A DNA stretch of 64,000 bases, taken from positions 1,443,243 through 1,507,242 of the forward strand of contig NZ_CAKLDM010000001.1 in NCBI RefSeq assembly GCF_921294215.1, in the 5' to 3' direction. The first letter of the stretch is position 1, and each line of letters starts with the position of its first letter. This document shows, piece after piece, positions 56,514 through 64,000 of this stretch. The position numbers and the translations under genes were made by a program. The notes beneath the pieces are model-generated. The model saw only the letters and a program-made list of their open reading frames with translations, made no database searches and was not told where the DNA came from. This DNA comes from Vibrio marisflavi CECT 7928 (lineage in GTDB: Bacteria; Pseudomonadota; Gammaproteobacteria; Enterobacterales; Vibrionaceae).

Positions 56514-59222
56514 ATGTGGATTCAGTCTAAACTCACTCGTCCCAATTTTTCTCATTACACAATAGTACGCACCAAGATTGTAGAGGCTCTACAGCAAGCA
56601 AAGTTTTCCAAACTGGTACTGTTTATCTCTCCTGCGGGGTACGGTAAAACAACGGCGGCATCATCTTGGTTATCGGACAAGCTAAATGTAGGCTGGTACA
56701 GTGTTGATGAAAATGACAACGAGCCTTATACATTCATCACCTATTTTCTCAGAGCTCTGAATAGTGCAACTCAGAATACTTGCGCAAAGTCTTTATCTCT
56801 TGCTGAAAAAAGACAATTCTCGACGTTAAGTGCGCTTTTTAGTGATGTCCTATCAAGCCTCAATGAGTTTAAGGAAGAGTGCTATGTCGCGATAGACGAC
56901 TTTCATCTGATCGAGTTAGATGAAATCAATGAGGCCATGCGCTTTTTTTTGAAGCATTTACCAGACAACATCACACTAGTAATAACCAGCCGAACATTGC
57001 CTGCCCTTGGTATCGCAAATTTGAGAGTACGTGGGCAGATCATTGAGGTTAATACCGAGCAATTGGCCTTTGATACTAGCGAAACAATACGTTTTCTCAA
57101 CCAGAAAGAAAGCGGTAAAGTCGAACACTGTATTGCTGAGAGTTTGACGAATTACGTTGAAGGTTGGCCTTCAGCTCTGCAGCTGATCGCCCTTCAATCT
57201 CAGCACCAAGAAAAGAGCCTACAGCAAGCTACAGACTCCATTTTTGCCTTTAATCATGAACATTTATGGGATTATTTGGCGGAAGAAGCGTTCAGTATGC
57301 TAGATCAGCAAACTAAATCGTTTCTAATGCAATGTGCCATCTTCGATCATTTTAATGACGAACTGGCCCACGACATAAGCCAGCAGAGTGATGCATTAAG
57401 CCGAATAGAATCGTTACATCGTTCTGGCATGTTTCTTCATCGCCTAGAAGGAGAAAACAGTTGGTACAAGTTCCACAATCTGTTTGCAGAGTTTCTATCT
57501 CACCAAAGAAGAGCTTTAATGCCGCTTCAAGAGCAAGATCTTCATTCCGCGGCAACGGCCGCGTGGCTAAGGCAGGGATCACCATCACAAGCTCTCAAGC
57601 ATGCTCGCCTCTCGAAGCGGAGTGCCTTGGTTGTCGATATTCTTATTCAACACGGCTGGGAGCTATTTAACCGTGGCGAGTTGCATTCTCTGGAGCTTGC
57701 AATTAACAGCTTGAACTCAGTTGAACTCTATACCACTCCTGACTTGTGTTTGCTGCAAGCATGGCTAGCACAAAGTCAACATCAATACGAAAAAGTAAGC
57801 AGTTTACTTCACAAAGCGGATGCCCAAATGGCCACGCTAGGAGTGAAATTGTCCTCCAAGTTACAAGGAGAGTTCAACGCATTGAGAGCGCAGGTCGCTA
57901 TCAACGACAATAGCCCAGAGGAAGCTCTGAAATTAGCAGAAATAGCCCTAAGTCAGTTGGATCAAACCAGCTATCACAGCCGAATTGTCGCCACATCAGT
58001 CATCGCTGAAGTCAATCATGTGCTTGGATATTTAGATCGCGCCTTGCCTATGATGCAACAAGCCGAAAAGCTAGCTCGTCAATATCAGGTGTATCACCAA
58101 GCTCTATGGGCAATCTTGCAACAAAGCGAGATACTATTCGCCCAAGGATATGCTCAAGCCTCATTTGAAGTGCACGAGAGCGCCTTCAAACTCATTGAAG
58201 ACCATCAACTCCACCAAATCCCACTACATGAGTTCCTCCTTCGTCTACGCGCACAAATATTATGGAGCTGGAACCGATTGGAAGAGGCTGAGCAATGTGC
58301 CTTTCGTGGTATTGAGGCTCTTGGCCCCAAATTAAAAAGTAAGCACTTACATTCTTACTCTATGCTGGCAAGTATAGCAATTCGACGGGGGGAAATTGAT
58401 AACGCCAAAACTTTTGTCAGTACAATTGAGGATCTACTCAGCCAATCAAACTATCATGTGGATTGGACAGCTAATGCGTCCATGTCATTACTTTTGTATT
58501 GGCAAGCGATAGATGATACTGCGTCCATTGAAAAGTGGTTAAGTACCGCCATTCGGCCAACTCAAGCCCACAATCATTTTTCTCAACTGCAGTGGCGGAA
58601 TATCATTCGCGCTCACTTTTATTTACAAGAATGGCAGCAAGCAGACTCGGCTTTGGATTGGTTACAGCAACAAGCACAAGAAAAGAACCTCATCGCAGAC
58701 AAAAATAAGAACTTACTCCTTGCTACAATGCTTTCCACTGCTCAAAACAAATTGCCCCTAGCCTGCGAGCAGTTACATGAAGCGTTAACGTTGACTCATC
58801 AAACAGGCATGCTGGGGTATCTCCTCATCGATGGTAAGTACCTTGAACCCGTACTACAGCAACTGGATGAAAGCACCGATTTGGATGAGCTAGACCATCA
58901 CAAAGTAAAACAGCTGTTAAAAGAGATTGTCAGTTCGGCGCGCTCAAATAGTGCACGCTTCAACCAAGAGTTTGTCGATAAGCTCATTCAACACTCTGAT
59001 ACCCCTGAACTTGTCAGAACCAGCCCTTTAACGCAAAGAGAGTGGCAAGTATTAGGGTTAATTTACTCTGGTTTTAGCAATGAACAGATTGCGAATGAGT
59101 TAGGGGTCGCTGGTACGACAATCAAAACGCATATTCGAAATGTTTACCAAAAGCTCAATATTGCCAATAGAAAAGAAGCAGTGAAAACAGCTGAGAGTTT
59201 TATCCAACTCATTGGGTACTAG
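56514..59222 (+). CDS. malT: Maltotriose-responsive activator MalT
   Basis: A 902-aa STAND-class activator, the usual length. Walker A '[15 protein letters not shown]' (near 40), Walker B '[12 protein letters not shown]' (near 130), helical SuperMotif region, and a C-terminal LuxR-type helix-turn-helix ('[21 protein letters not shown]' and '[20 protein letters not shown]'). It binds maltotriose and ATP and activates mal genes; malPQ diverge from it. Confidence 0.96.
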   Translation: MWIQSKLTRPNFSHYTIVRTKIVEALQQAKFSKLVLFISPAGYGKTTAASSWLSDKLNVGWYSVDENDNEPYTFITYFLRALNSATQNTCAKSLSLAEKRQFSTLSALFSDVLSSLNEFKEECYVAIDDFHLIELDEINEAMRFFLKHLPDNITLVITSRTLPALGIANLRVRGQIIEVNTEQLAFDTSETIRFLNQKESGKVEHCIAESLTNYVEGWPSALQLIALQSQHQEKSLQQATDSIFAFNHEHLWDYLAEEAFSMLDQQTKSFLMQCAIFDHFNDELAHDISQQSDALSRIESLHRSGMFLHRLEGENSWYKFHNLFAEFLSHQRRALMPLQEQDLHSAATAAWLRQGSPSQALKHARLSKRSALVVDILIQHGWELFNRGELHSLELAINSLNSVELYTTPDLCLLQAWLAQSQHQYEKVSSLLHKADAQMATLGVKLSSKLQGEFNALRAQVAINDNSPEEALKLAEIALSQLDQTSYHSRIVATSVIAEVNHVLGYLDRALPMMQQAEKLARQYQVYHQALWAILQQSEILFAQGYAQASFEVHESAFKLIEDHQLHQIPLHEFLLRLRAQILWSWNRLEEAEQCAFRGIEALGPKLKSKHLHSYSMLASIAIRRGEIDNAKTFVSTIEDLLSQSNYHVDWTANASMSLLLYWQAIDDTASIEKWLSTAIRPTQAHNHFSQLQWRNIIRAHFYLQEWQQADSALDWLQQQAQEKNLIADKNKNLLLATMLSTAQNKLPLACEQLHEALTLTHQTGMLGYLLIDGKYLEPVLQQLDESTDLDELDHHKVKQLLKEIVSSARSNSARFNQEFVDKLIQHSDTPELVRTSPLTQREWQVLGLIYSGFSNEQIANELGVAGTTIKTHIRNVYQKLNIANRKEAVKTAESFIQLIGY

Positions 59223-59370
59223 TTCAATTTGATAGTGACAAATATGCTAGCAGCGTTGAGCATGAGGAAGACTCAAGAAGTGCAGATAAAACGTTAACTC
59301 GTAGTTTAACAGTACTGAAGAGTTGAAGGAGTAATTCGACTTACGGTTATTTACATTGTAAATTTAGCAA

Positions 59371-59396
59371 TCAGCCGAGCATAACTGCTCGGCTGA
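59371..59396. terminator. Hairpin between malT and the yebC homologue
   Basis: A 10-bp perfect stem (TCAGCCGAGC / GCTCGGCTGA) with a 6-base loop between convergent genes. T-runs are poor, so it may be a weak terminator. Confidence 0.55.
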
Positions 59397-59404
59397 ATAT
59401 GAAC

Positions 59405-60127
59405 TTAGTTAGACAATTCAGCGTTGTGATAGACCTGCTGAACGTCATCACATTCGTCAAGCATATCCAAGAACTTCTGAAACTTCTCAGCATCTTCACC
59501 TTCGATTTGAGTGTGCGTCTGAGGAACAAAAGTAATTTCTTCAACATCAAGAGTCAGATCAGGATACTCATCATTCAAAGCAGTTTTTGCTTTAAAAAAC
59601 TCAGTATGAGGAGCAAAAACAGTAATCACACCATCGTCTGACTCAATGTCTGTAACGTCTACATCAGCCATCATAAGCGCTTCAAGTACAGCCTCATCGT
59701 TGTCACCTTTAAACTGAAAAACAGCATTGTGATCAAACATGTGAGCCGTAGTACCAGGGCTACCGATTTTGGCGCCAGTTTTTACGAAGCATTGGCGAAC
59801 GTCTTGGAAAGTACGGTTACCATTGTCAGTTAAACAGTCTACGATGACACTTGCACCGCCTGGAGAAAAACCTTCATAACGAGCAGGTTGATATTCTTCA
59901 CCACCGCCCCCAGCAGCCTTATCTAGAGCTTTATCGATAACATGCGCTGGAACTTGGTCTTTCTTCGCTTTAGCAATTAGGTGCTTTAGCGACAAGTTCA
60001 TATCAGGATCTACACCGCCGTTCTTCGCGCAAACGTAGATCTCTTTACCATATTTGGAATACACTTTAATTTTTGCGCCTTGGGTCTTAGCCATAGAGGC
60101 CTTGCGCACTTCAAAACTTCTTCCCAT
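59405..60127 (-). CDS. YebC/PmpR-family protein (YeeN-like)
   Basis: A 240-aa protein with the three-domain YebC fold. '[22 protein letters not shown]' , '[17 protein letters not shown]', '[19 protein letters not shown]' and '[12 protein letters not shown]' at the end. It resembles E. coli YeeN more than YebC. Family members were called transcription regulators; more recent work links some to translation of proline stretches. Confidence 0.92.
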   Translation of the reverse strand: MGRSFEVRKASMAKTQGAKIKVYSKYGKEIYVCAKNGGVDPDMNLSLKHLIAKAKKDQVPAHVIDKALDKAAGGGGEEYQPARYEGFSPGGASVIVDCLTDNGNRTFQDVRQCFVKTGAKIGSPGTTAHMFDHNAVFQFKGDNDEAVLEALMMADVDVTDIESDDGVITVFAPHTEFFKAKTALNDEYPDLTLDVEEITFVPQTHTQIEGEDAEKFQKFLDMLDECDDVQQVYHNAELSN

Positions 60128-60169
60128 TGGGGTTTTCTCTCTTGTTCAATGTCACGTCAAGCATCAGCT

Positions 60170-60379
60170 CTAAACCAAGTTCATCATTCTCTTGTACTTG
60201 TCTATGCTATTTTGAAACCACTCTTTTTCTTGCTCATCAACTATCTTGTCGAAAACAGTAGATATGGCATCAGGCGTCGATTCACCATGCTTAAGCTGCC
60301 ACACCAAATAGGAAGCTTGCTTATCAAGTTCTATCCTATTTTTCTCGTGTTTAGGCAATGATGAAAGATTAACCGACAT
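60170..60379 (-). CDS. Small conserved protein, DUF3283-like
   Basis: A 69-aa helical protein: 'LPKHEKNRIELDKQASYLVW', 'KEWFQNSIDKYKRMM'. The pattern resembles DUF3283 of vibrios. Function unknown. It lies 42 bases upstream of the yebC homologue and in the same direction. Confidence 0.65.
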   Translation of the reverse strand: MSVNLSSLPKHEKNRIELDKQASYLVWQLKHGESTPDAISTVFDKIVDEQEKEWFQNSIDKYKRMMNLV

Positions 60380-60479
60380 AGCTCGTGCTCAACGCTGAAA
60401 ATACTGGCTCAGAAATATATCATACAAGGCAGGAAACAAAAGTACTTTGTATTGGTTTAGATCAACAAACGTCCAAATT

Positions 60480-60502
60480 AAAAAGGGTGGCCTAGGCCAC
60501 CC
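60480..60502 (-). terminator. Terminator of the 60525-60728 gene
   Basis: An 18-bp perfect palindrome GGGTGGCCTAGGCCACCC followed on the minus strand by TTTTTAATTT. Confidence 0.8.
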
Positions 60503-60524
60503 AATTAATCAATATTGCTAGTAC

Positions 60525-60728
60525 TTAGTGAAGCAATCCCAGCTCTCTGGCTTCTTCGATAGTTAAGCCGCTTTCTCGGATCTCTTTCAACGCCTCAATG
60601 CGACGACGAGCCTCCGCAGACTTAACTTTATCAACTGATTTCTGGGATACTTCTTGTTCCTCTTCCGTGAGATCCCACTTATTTGCAATATTCGTCATGT
60701 CATCATGGTCGATAGAATTAATGGACAT
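60525..60728 (-). CDS. Small conserved helical protein (67 aa)
   Basis: A charged helical protein: 'NKWDLTEEEQEVSQKSVDKV' and 'EARRRIEALKEIRESGLTIE'. ATG 60728 follows GGAGG by five bases. Not recognised; has its own terminator. Confidence 0.65.
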   Translation of the reverse strand: MSINSIDHDDMTNIANKWDLTEEEQEVSQKSVDKVKSAEARRRIEALKEIRESGLTIEEARELGLLH

Positions 60729-61100
60729 TGTTACCTCCGAAAACCATGTAAGGAACAACTAATCTGTAGCAAAGCCCCTTTCCATTGTTAAGTAATAAGG
60801 GCGCAATATGTGAGCTAGTTTTAGCTTCAGAAAACAATCTGGAATTTTGTGAAGAGTCACTTTACATCAAGTAAAACGTAAGATTATATTTAAAAGATTC
60901 GCCTCAATATTATTTCGCTTCTTTTTCAAGCGACTCTGAAAACCCACCTTCTTGCACTCTTGATCATGCTTTCGGCGACAAGCTCAATTTTGAACTAATT
61001 TTCGTATTGCTAAGCTTTGTATCACCGTAGCACATTAATTTTTATAGACCGTTTTGGGTAAGGTGTTTTGACGAGACAAATAGTTAGGCATTTTCGAGGC
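60729..61100. other. Intergenic region, no gene seen
   Basis: No protein gene or clear repeat is seen here. The right side ends at the T-tract of the 61101-61130 terminator. Confidence 0.4.
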
Positions 61101-61130
61101 AAAAAAAAGCGAGCTTAAATTAAGCTCGCT
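61101..61130 (-). terminator. Intrinsic terminator for rctB and/or the candidate sRNA
   Basis: An 11-bp stem with one central base and a run of eight T on the minus strand. It is 156 bases past the rctB stop. Confidence 0.85.
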
Positions 61131-61196
61131 CTGAAATCGAATCAATAAAACTCGCCACTCTTCTCAAAATTAGAAAGGGCAAAAGGTTGTCTATTC
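61101..61196 (-). ncRNA. Candidate small RNA downstream of rctB
   Basis: A possible transcript of about 95 bases, from a promoter at 61230-61202 to a strong intrinsic terminator (stem AGCGAGCTTAA / TTAAGCTCGCT, then eight T). No start codon and ORF are seen within it. The promoter spans a near-perfect PurR operator. Alternatively, this is only the rctB 3' end, with the terminator serving rctB. Confidence 0.45.
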
Positions 61197-61201
61197 GGGG
61201 T

Positions 61202-61230
61202 AAGATACTAAAGCAAACGTTTGCGTCGAA
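61202..61230 (-). promoter_or_regulatory. Promoter with PurR-type operator
   Basis: Minus strand: TTCGAC, 17 bases, TATCTT. The spacer contains the 12-bp palindrome GCAAACGTTTGC (61213-61224); across 61211-61226, 15 of 16 bases match the PurR consensus ACGCAAACGTTTGCGT. Confidence 0.6.
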
Positions 61231-61285
61231 TGTCATTTCACTGTCAGAGTTTTGTTGATACTTTCCCTATTAGCTAAGATACGGC

Positions 61286-63256
61286 CTAAATGGCCATATC
61301 CTCCAGTACCTTATAAACCGTATCATCGATATGCCCTTCGTAAACCTGTTTGCATACTTTTCGACGTACTGCCAAACCAGAAATTAATCTCTCTATCGAC
61401 AAGTGCTTGCTGTCTGTTTTGCCGTTATAGAGCTCTACTAACTTACTCAGAGATTCGTAAGATATCACTCCATCAGCCACTCTAAGGTAATCTAGCTTCT
61501 CTACAAGCTCCTCACACTCACTTTTGATTGAGTTATACGGATGCCCTGTCATCGCAGCTAAAGCCGTTATACTGCGTTCTAAAGCCTCTGGGGAGGTATA
61601 TTTAGATAAGGTAATGGTAATTTCATCAGCGTTAATTTCTACCAGGTGCTTTCTCAACTTTACACGTCTGCCTAGCTTTCCTTTCGGCGAAGGTGATTTG
61701 CGCTGGATGGGCTCGAACTCACCATCAATGATCGTCGACAATTCATCCAATTTCTGTTTAGACACCATTTCGTTTCTAAGCGGGTTCGGTAAAGTCGGTG
61801 CCATGTTTCTCTTGCCAGCATTGGTCGTTTTCGCGCGAGAGTAACGCAGAACCTCTTCTACATCGCACTTAATATCGACTTGATAATCAGCCACCTTCCC
61901 CTTCTTTTTGATCGTTGAGACAGTCAGGTGGTATCCCCACAAATTAACGATAAAAAGATCTTCTGTAGACTTATCTTCTGACAGCTTCCTCAGTTCACGG
62001 ATCAGATCCATCGAGAATCGACGCCATTCAATATTTCTCGCTAGCTTTTGATTGAGCTCGCTAAGAAGCATAGAGTCAGAATGTCGTCTTGACATTCGGC
62101 TTCTAAAATATGAGTAAAGCTGGAATACCAGCGTATGTTGGCGAAGGATCTCAGGTGGGAACAAGAAAAAGTAATCGCGCGTGAGCAGCTCATCGTAAAA
62201 TGACGGTTCCCAGACCAAAATATACAAATTTGGCTTAATACGAATTTCACCATCCGCCCCTTCTACTGGCGCTTCTTCAGAGGCGGTGATCGTTCGTGCA
62301 AGAAAACGGAAACGATCACTTTTAAATCCCTCAGGCATGTTTTCACTAAGCCAGCGCCCTGTTAGTTCGTGCAACTGAAAGTCGGTAAATTCAATTCGAT
62401 CAATACTATCTCGGATCGAGTCGCGAGCAGGCCCACTGTCTTTCTTGCCCCGCAAAGAAAGAATGTCTGTAATATACAGTGGCGTTTTGTTCGGTGCTTG
62501 AACAGCGTCAATATGGTAGTGATCTTGGTGATGATCATGGTATTGCACGGTTAGAGTAAACAATGCGAACAGTGTCATGAGATCGTCGACAGTCATAATA
62601 TTTTTAGAAGATCGAGTTTCAATAACTGCTTTAGTACCAGAAATTGAGACCATTGATTTCTGGTAGCTTTTTCGAGTCCGAGGCGGAGCTAACGCTTGAT
62701 CAATGATCCCAGCCCAATTGGTAGGTGAAACCACAAACTGATCAGCCTCGTCTTTCATTGCTGGTGGCGTGTTTAAGCCATGTTCATTTAAAAGTCGTTT
62801 ATTTACTTTTGTCTGAGCAAGTGCTTTGGAACGCTTTTTCTTTTGAGACAACTTCACAGACTCTGTAACGAGGCTTGTTGCGCCTAATACGGAGATCAAC
62901 TGGTTCGGATTAACGAATTTGTGTAGCATCGTTTTACCTGCAAGGCCGTGCTCAAACTTGACGGCTACTTGGGTAAACAAACCAATATTTACTGCTGCTC
63001 GTAATCTTTGTTGTATTGCTGCTCGGGTAACCTGGCCTTCTGTCGCTTCAATCAGCTCCGTTGTTGAAACAAGGCCATCCTGGCTTCTGAGGCTATGCAA
63101 AGAGATCAAATTTAGCAATTCAACAATACTTTTCGTGACACCTTTAAAGTGTTGGTATTGCTCTATCCAATCTACTGCATTTTCAGATACTTCAAATAGG
63201 TGCCCATCTTTATGACTTCTAGGTGCTTTGATTAGAACTTTATTATCTTGTCCCAT
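61286..63256 (-). CDS. rctB: Chromosome II replication initiator RctB
   Basis: A 656-aa protein recognised as the Vibrio-specific initiator (about 658 aa in V. cholerae). 'SISGTKAVIETRSSKNIMTVDD', 'RIEFTDFQLHELTGRWLSENM' and 'FFLFPPEILRQHTLVFQLYSYF' segments fit (each read in shorter pieces). It binds the 12-mer iterons at ori2 when their GATC is methylated, and represses its own gene. It reads away from the origin, with its start 217 bases from the first iteron. Full length with no break. Confidence 0.95.
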   Translation of the reverse strand: MGQDNKVLIKAPRSHKDGHLFEVSENAVDWIEQYQHFKGVTKSIVELLNLISLHSLRSQDGLVSTTELIEATEGQVTRAAIQQRLRAAVNIGLFTQVAVKFEHGLAGKTMLHKFVNPNQLISVLGATSLVTESVKLSQKKKRSKALAQTKVNKRLLNEHGLNTPPAMKDEADQFVVSPTNWAGIIDQALAPPRTRKSYQKSMVSISGTKAVIETRSSKNIMTVDDLMTLFALFTLTVQYHDHHQDHYHIDAVQAPNKTPLYITDILSLRGKKDSGPARDSIRDSIDRIEFTDFQLHELTGRWLSENMPEGFKSDRFRFLARTITASEEAPVEGADGEIRIKPNLYILVWEPSFYDELLTRDYFFLFPPEILRQHTLVFQLYSYFRSRMSRRHSDSMLLSELNQKLARNIEWRRFSMDLIRELRKLSEDKSTEDLFIVNLWGYHLTVSTIKKKGKVADYQVDIKCDVEEVLRYSRAKTTNAGKRNMAPTLPNPLRNEMVSKQKLDELSTIIDGEFEPIQRKSPSPKGKLGRRVKLRKHLVEINADEITITLSKYTSPEALERSITALAAMTGHPYNSIKSECEELVEKLDYLRVADGVISYESLSKLVELYNGKTDSKHLSIERLISGLAVRRKVCKQVYEGHIDDTVYKVLEDMAI

Positions 63257-63360
63257 TGAATGATTCCGTGTAAAGGTCCCCGTAATTTTGCCATACTTCC
63301 GGAAAAAGATTAATAGAAAAAGGAAAATAAATAAAGGAAATTTTGTAGGTTTTAATAAGC

Positions 63361-63414
63361 TGATCTATTTGATTAATATGATCTATATTGATTAGTTGAT
63401 CTATGATCCAGAGG
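63361..63414. repeat. Three tandem 18-bp repeats before rctB
   Basis: TGATCTAT starts at 63361, 63379 and 63397, exactly 18 bases apart; the first two copies continue alike (TTGATTA). They lie about 105-160 bases upstream of the rctB start, where V. cholerae has its autoregulatory 29-mer. Confidence 0.7.
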
Positions 63415-63472
63415 AAAAAATCACGCTAAGCGATTGTAAATTATAAACTAAAATAAATCTCACATCGGAACA

Positions 63473-63591
63473 ATGATCAAAGTAAGCAAGGAACCATGAT
63501 CAATCATTTCCGAAAGGATGATCAAAGATTATCAAAACTATGATCACCATCAGCTGGGACTTATGATCAACATTATCTTGAAGTATGATCA
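63473..63591 (+). repeat. Six phased 12-mer iterons of ori2
   Basis: ATGATCA starts at 63473, 63496, 63518, 63540, 63563 and 63585, i.e. 22-23 bases apart (two helical turns), all in the same direction. This is the RctB-binding array of a minimal ori2. Confidence 0.93.
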
Positions 63592-63606
63592 TGGGTGGTT
63601 CACATG

Positions 63607-63615
63607 TTATCCACA
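63607..63615 (+). promoter_or_regulatory. Consensus DnaA box of ori2
   Basis: TTATCCACA, a perfect strong DnaA box, 22 bases after the start of the last iteron and therefore in phase with the array. Confidence 0.9.
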
Positions 63616-63686
63616 AACCGTCATGGCAAGTATTAAGTCAACTCTATAATATTGAGTATAGATTGAGCTATTTTCGCTATGGAACG

Positions 63687-63962
63687 ATGATCAAGAGCTA
63701 AGTTGTTCGATAAATCCGTCAACGTTATCGCCATCATGGCTAAGTCTAATTGTAGTCAACCAGTATGCTCAACTACAACAATTAGTCTTCTTATTGGGGA
63801 AACATGATCAAGTTTCACTGTAAATTGGTTCTTTCGATAACGAATTTCAATTAATACACGAGTTTTTTCTAGAAATACGCGAAAACTCTATATTCCATCT
63901 GACATTAGCCGTATTTAGCCCGGGAAAACTTATGCTTCCGGAATGTATCATCACTTGATCAT
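63687..63962. repeat. Three scattered iterons beyond the DnaA box
   Basis: ATGATCA at 63687-63693 and 63804-63810 on the plus strand, and its complement TGATCAT at 63956-63962. These sparse sites fit the copy-control side of ori2. A dyad CTAATTGTAGT / ACTACA-A-CAATTAG is at 63746-63785 and GAGTTTT / AAAACTC near 63861-63888. Confidence 0.7.
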
Positions 63963-64000
63963 TGATCCGTACTCTATACATTATCTTAATGCAGAACAAT

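Larger units (their letters stand above)
63257..64000. other. ori2: ori2: replication origin of chromosome II (partial)
   Basis: The 744 bases after rctB hold, in order, an AT/purine-rich stretch (63296-63360), three 18-bp repeats, an AT-rich stretch (63430-63462), six phased iterons, a DnaA box, and three further iterons. Nearly every repeat contains a Dam site GATC. The region continues beyond the window, so the incompatibility part is probably not complete. Confidence 0.9.

Noticed and set aside
60080..60361. A 93-codon plus-strand ORF across the yebC and DUF3283-like genes.
   Set aside because: It overlaps two better-supported minus-strand genes and has no ribosome site or domain.
63473..63962. 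A CRISPR-like repeat array.
   Set aside because: The shared unit is only seven bases with 15-16-base spacers, contains Dam sites, and lies next to rctB; it is an iteron array.

Overview
The window looks like the origin-proximal part of a Vibrio second chromosome (chromosome II). The strongest evidence is at the right end. An intact rctB-type initiator gene (61286-63256) sits beside an ori2-type region (63257-64000) with phased ATGATCA iterons and a perfect DnaA box. Next to it lie yebC-family, malT, malP, malQ and glgB genes, the order I recall for V. cholerae chromosome II. Other genes fit a marine gammaproteobacterium. The species cannot be named from the sequence alone.

Left region (1-12 kb): a partial SgrR-family regulator with a divergent small ORF, several periplasmic binding proteins, a copper-inducible multicopper oxidase behind a CueR-type promoter, a GFA-fold protein, a monooxygenase-like dimer, a Gfo/Idh/MocA oxidoreductase, a BLUF photoreceptor, a BigR-like repressor with a sulfur-transport pair, a citrulline hydrolase and an ABC exporter.

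Middle region (12-36 kb) is bounded by two IS256-family copies of 1366 bp, in the same orientation and each with its own 9-bp target duplication. The first splits a drug/metabolite (EamA) transporter gene. The second cuts off the last nine codons of tryptophanase tnaA. Between them lie soxR with a glyoxalase-fold gene behind a perfect SoxR box, a DUF445 protein, an Lrp regulator, a proline catabolic cluster in which the PutA C-terminal domain is a separate gene, an AraC regulator, two paralogous PEGA-domain periplasmic proteins, pdxH, an aromatic amino acid permease, an ABC-2 exporter, a chemoreceptor, an RCC1-repeat protein, and a MerR regulator whose promoter target overlaps its own stop codon.

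Right-middle region (37-49 kb): tnaA with a tnaC-like leader and a CRP site, a UPF0319 protein, a SCO protein, a second chemoreceptor, DASS and AEC transporters, a divergent LysR/VOC pair, MAPEG and small membrane proteins, and another orphan binding protein.

Right region (49-64 kb): the maltodextrin/glycogen block (malT divergent from malP-malQ-glgB), a yebC homologue, two small conserved proteins, a candidate small RNA with a near-perfect PurR operator in its promoter, rctB and ori2. The most useful leads are the tnaC variant with the IS-altered tnaA, the candidate PurR-controlled sRNA next to rctB, the three 18-bp repeats in the rctB upstream region, the split PutA, and the SgrT-like ORF. 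No tRNA, rRNA or CRISPR array was seen.
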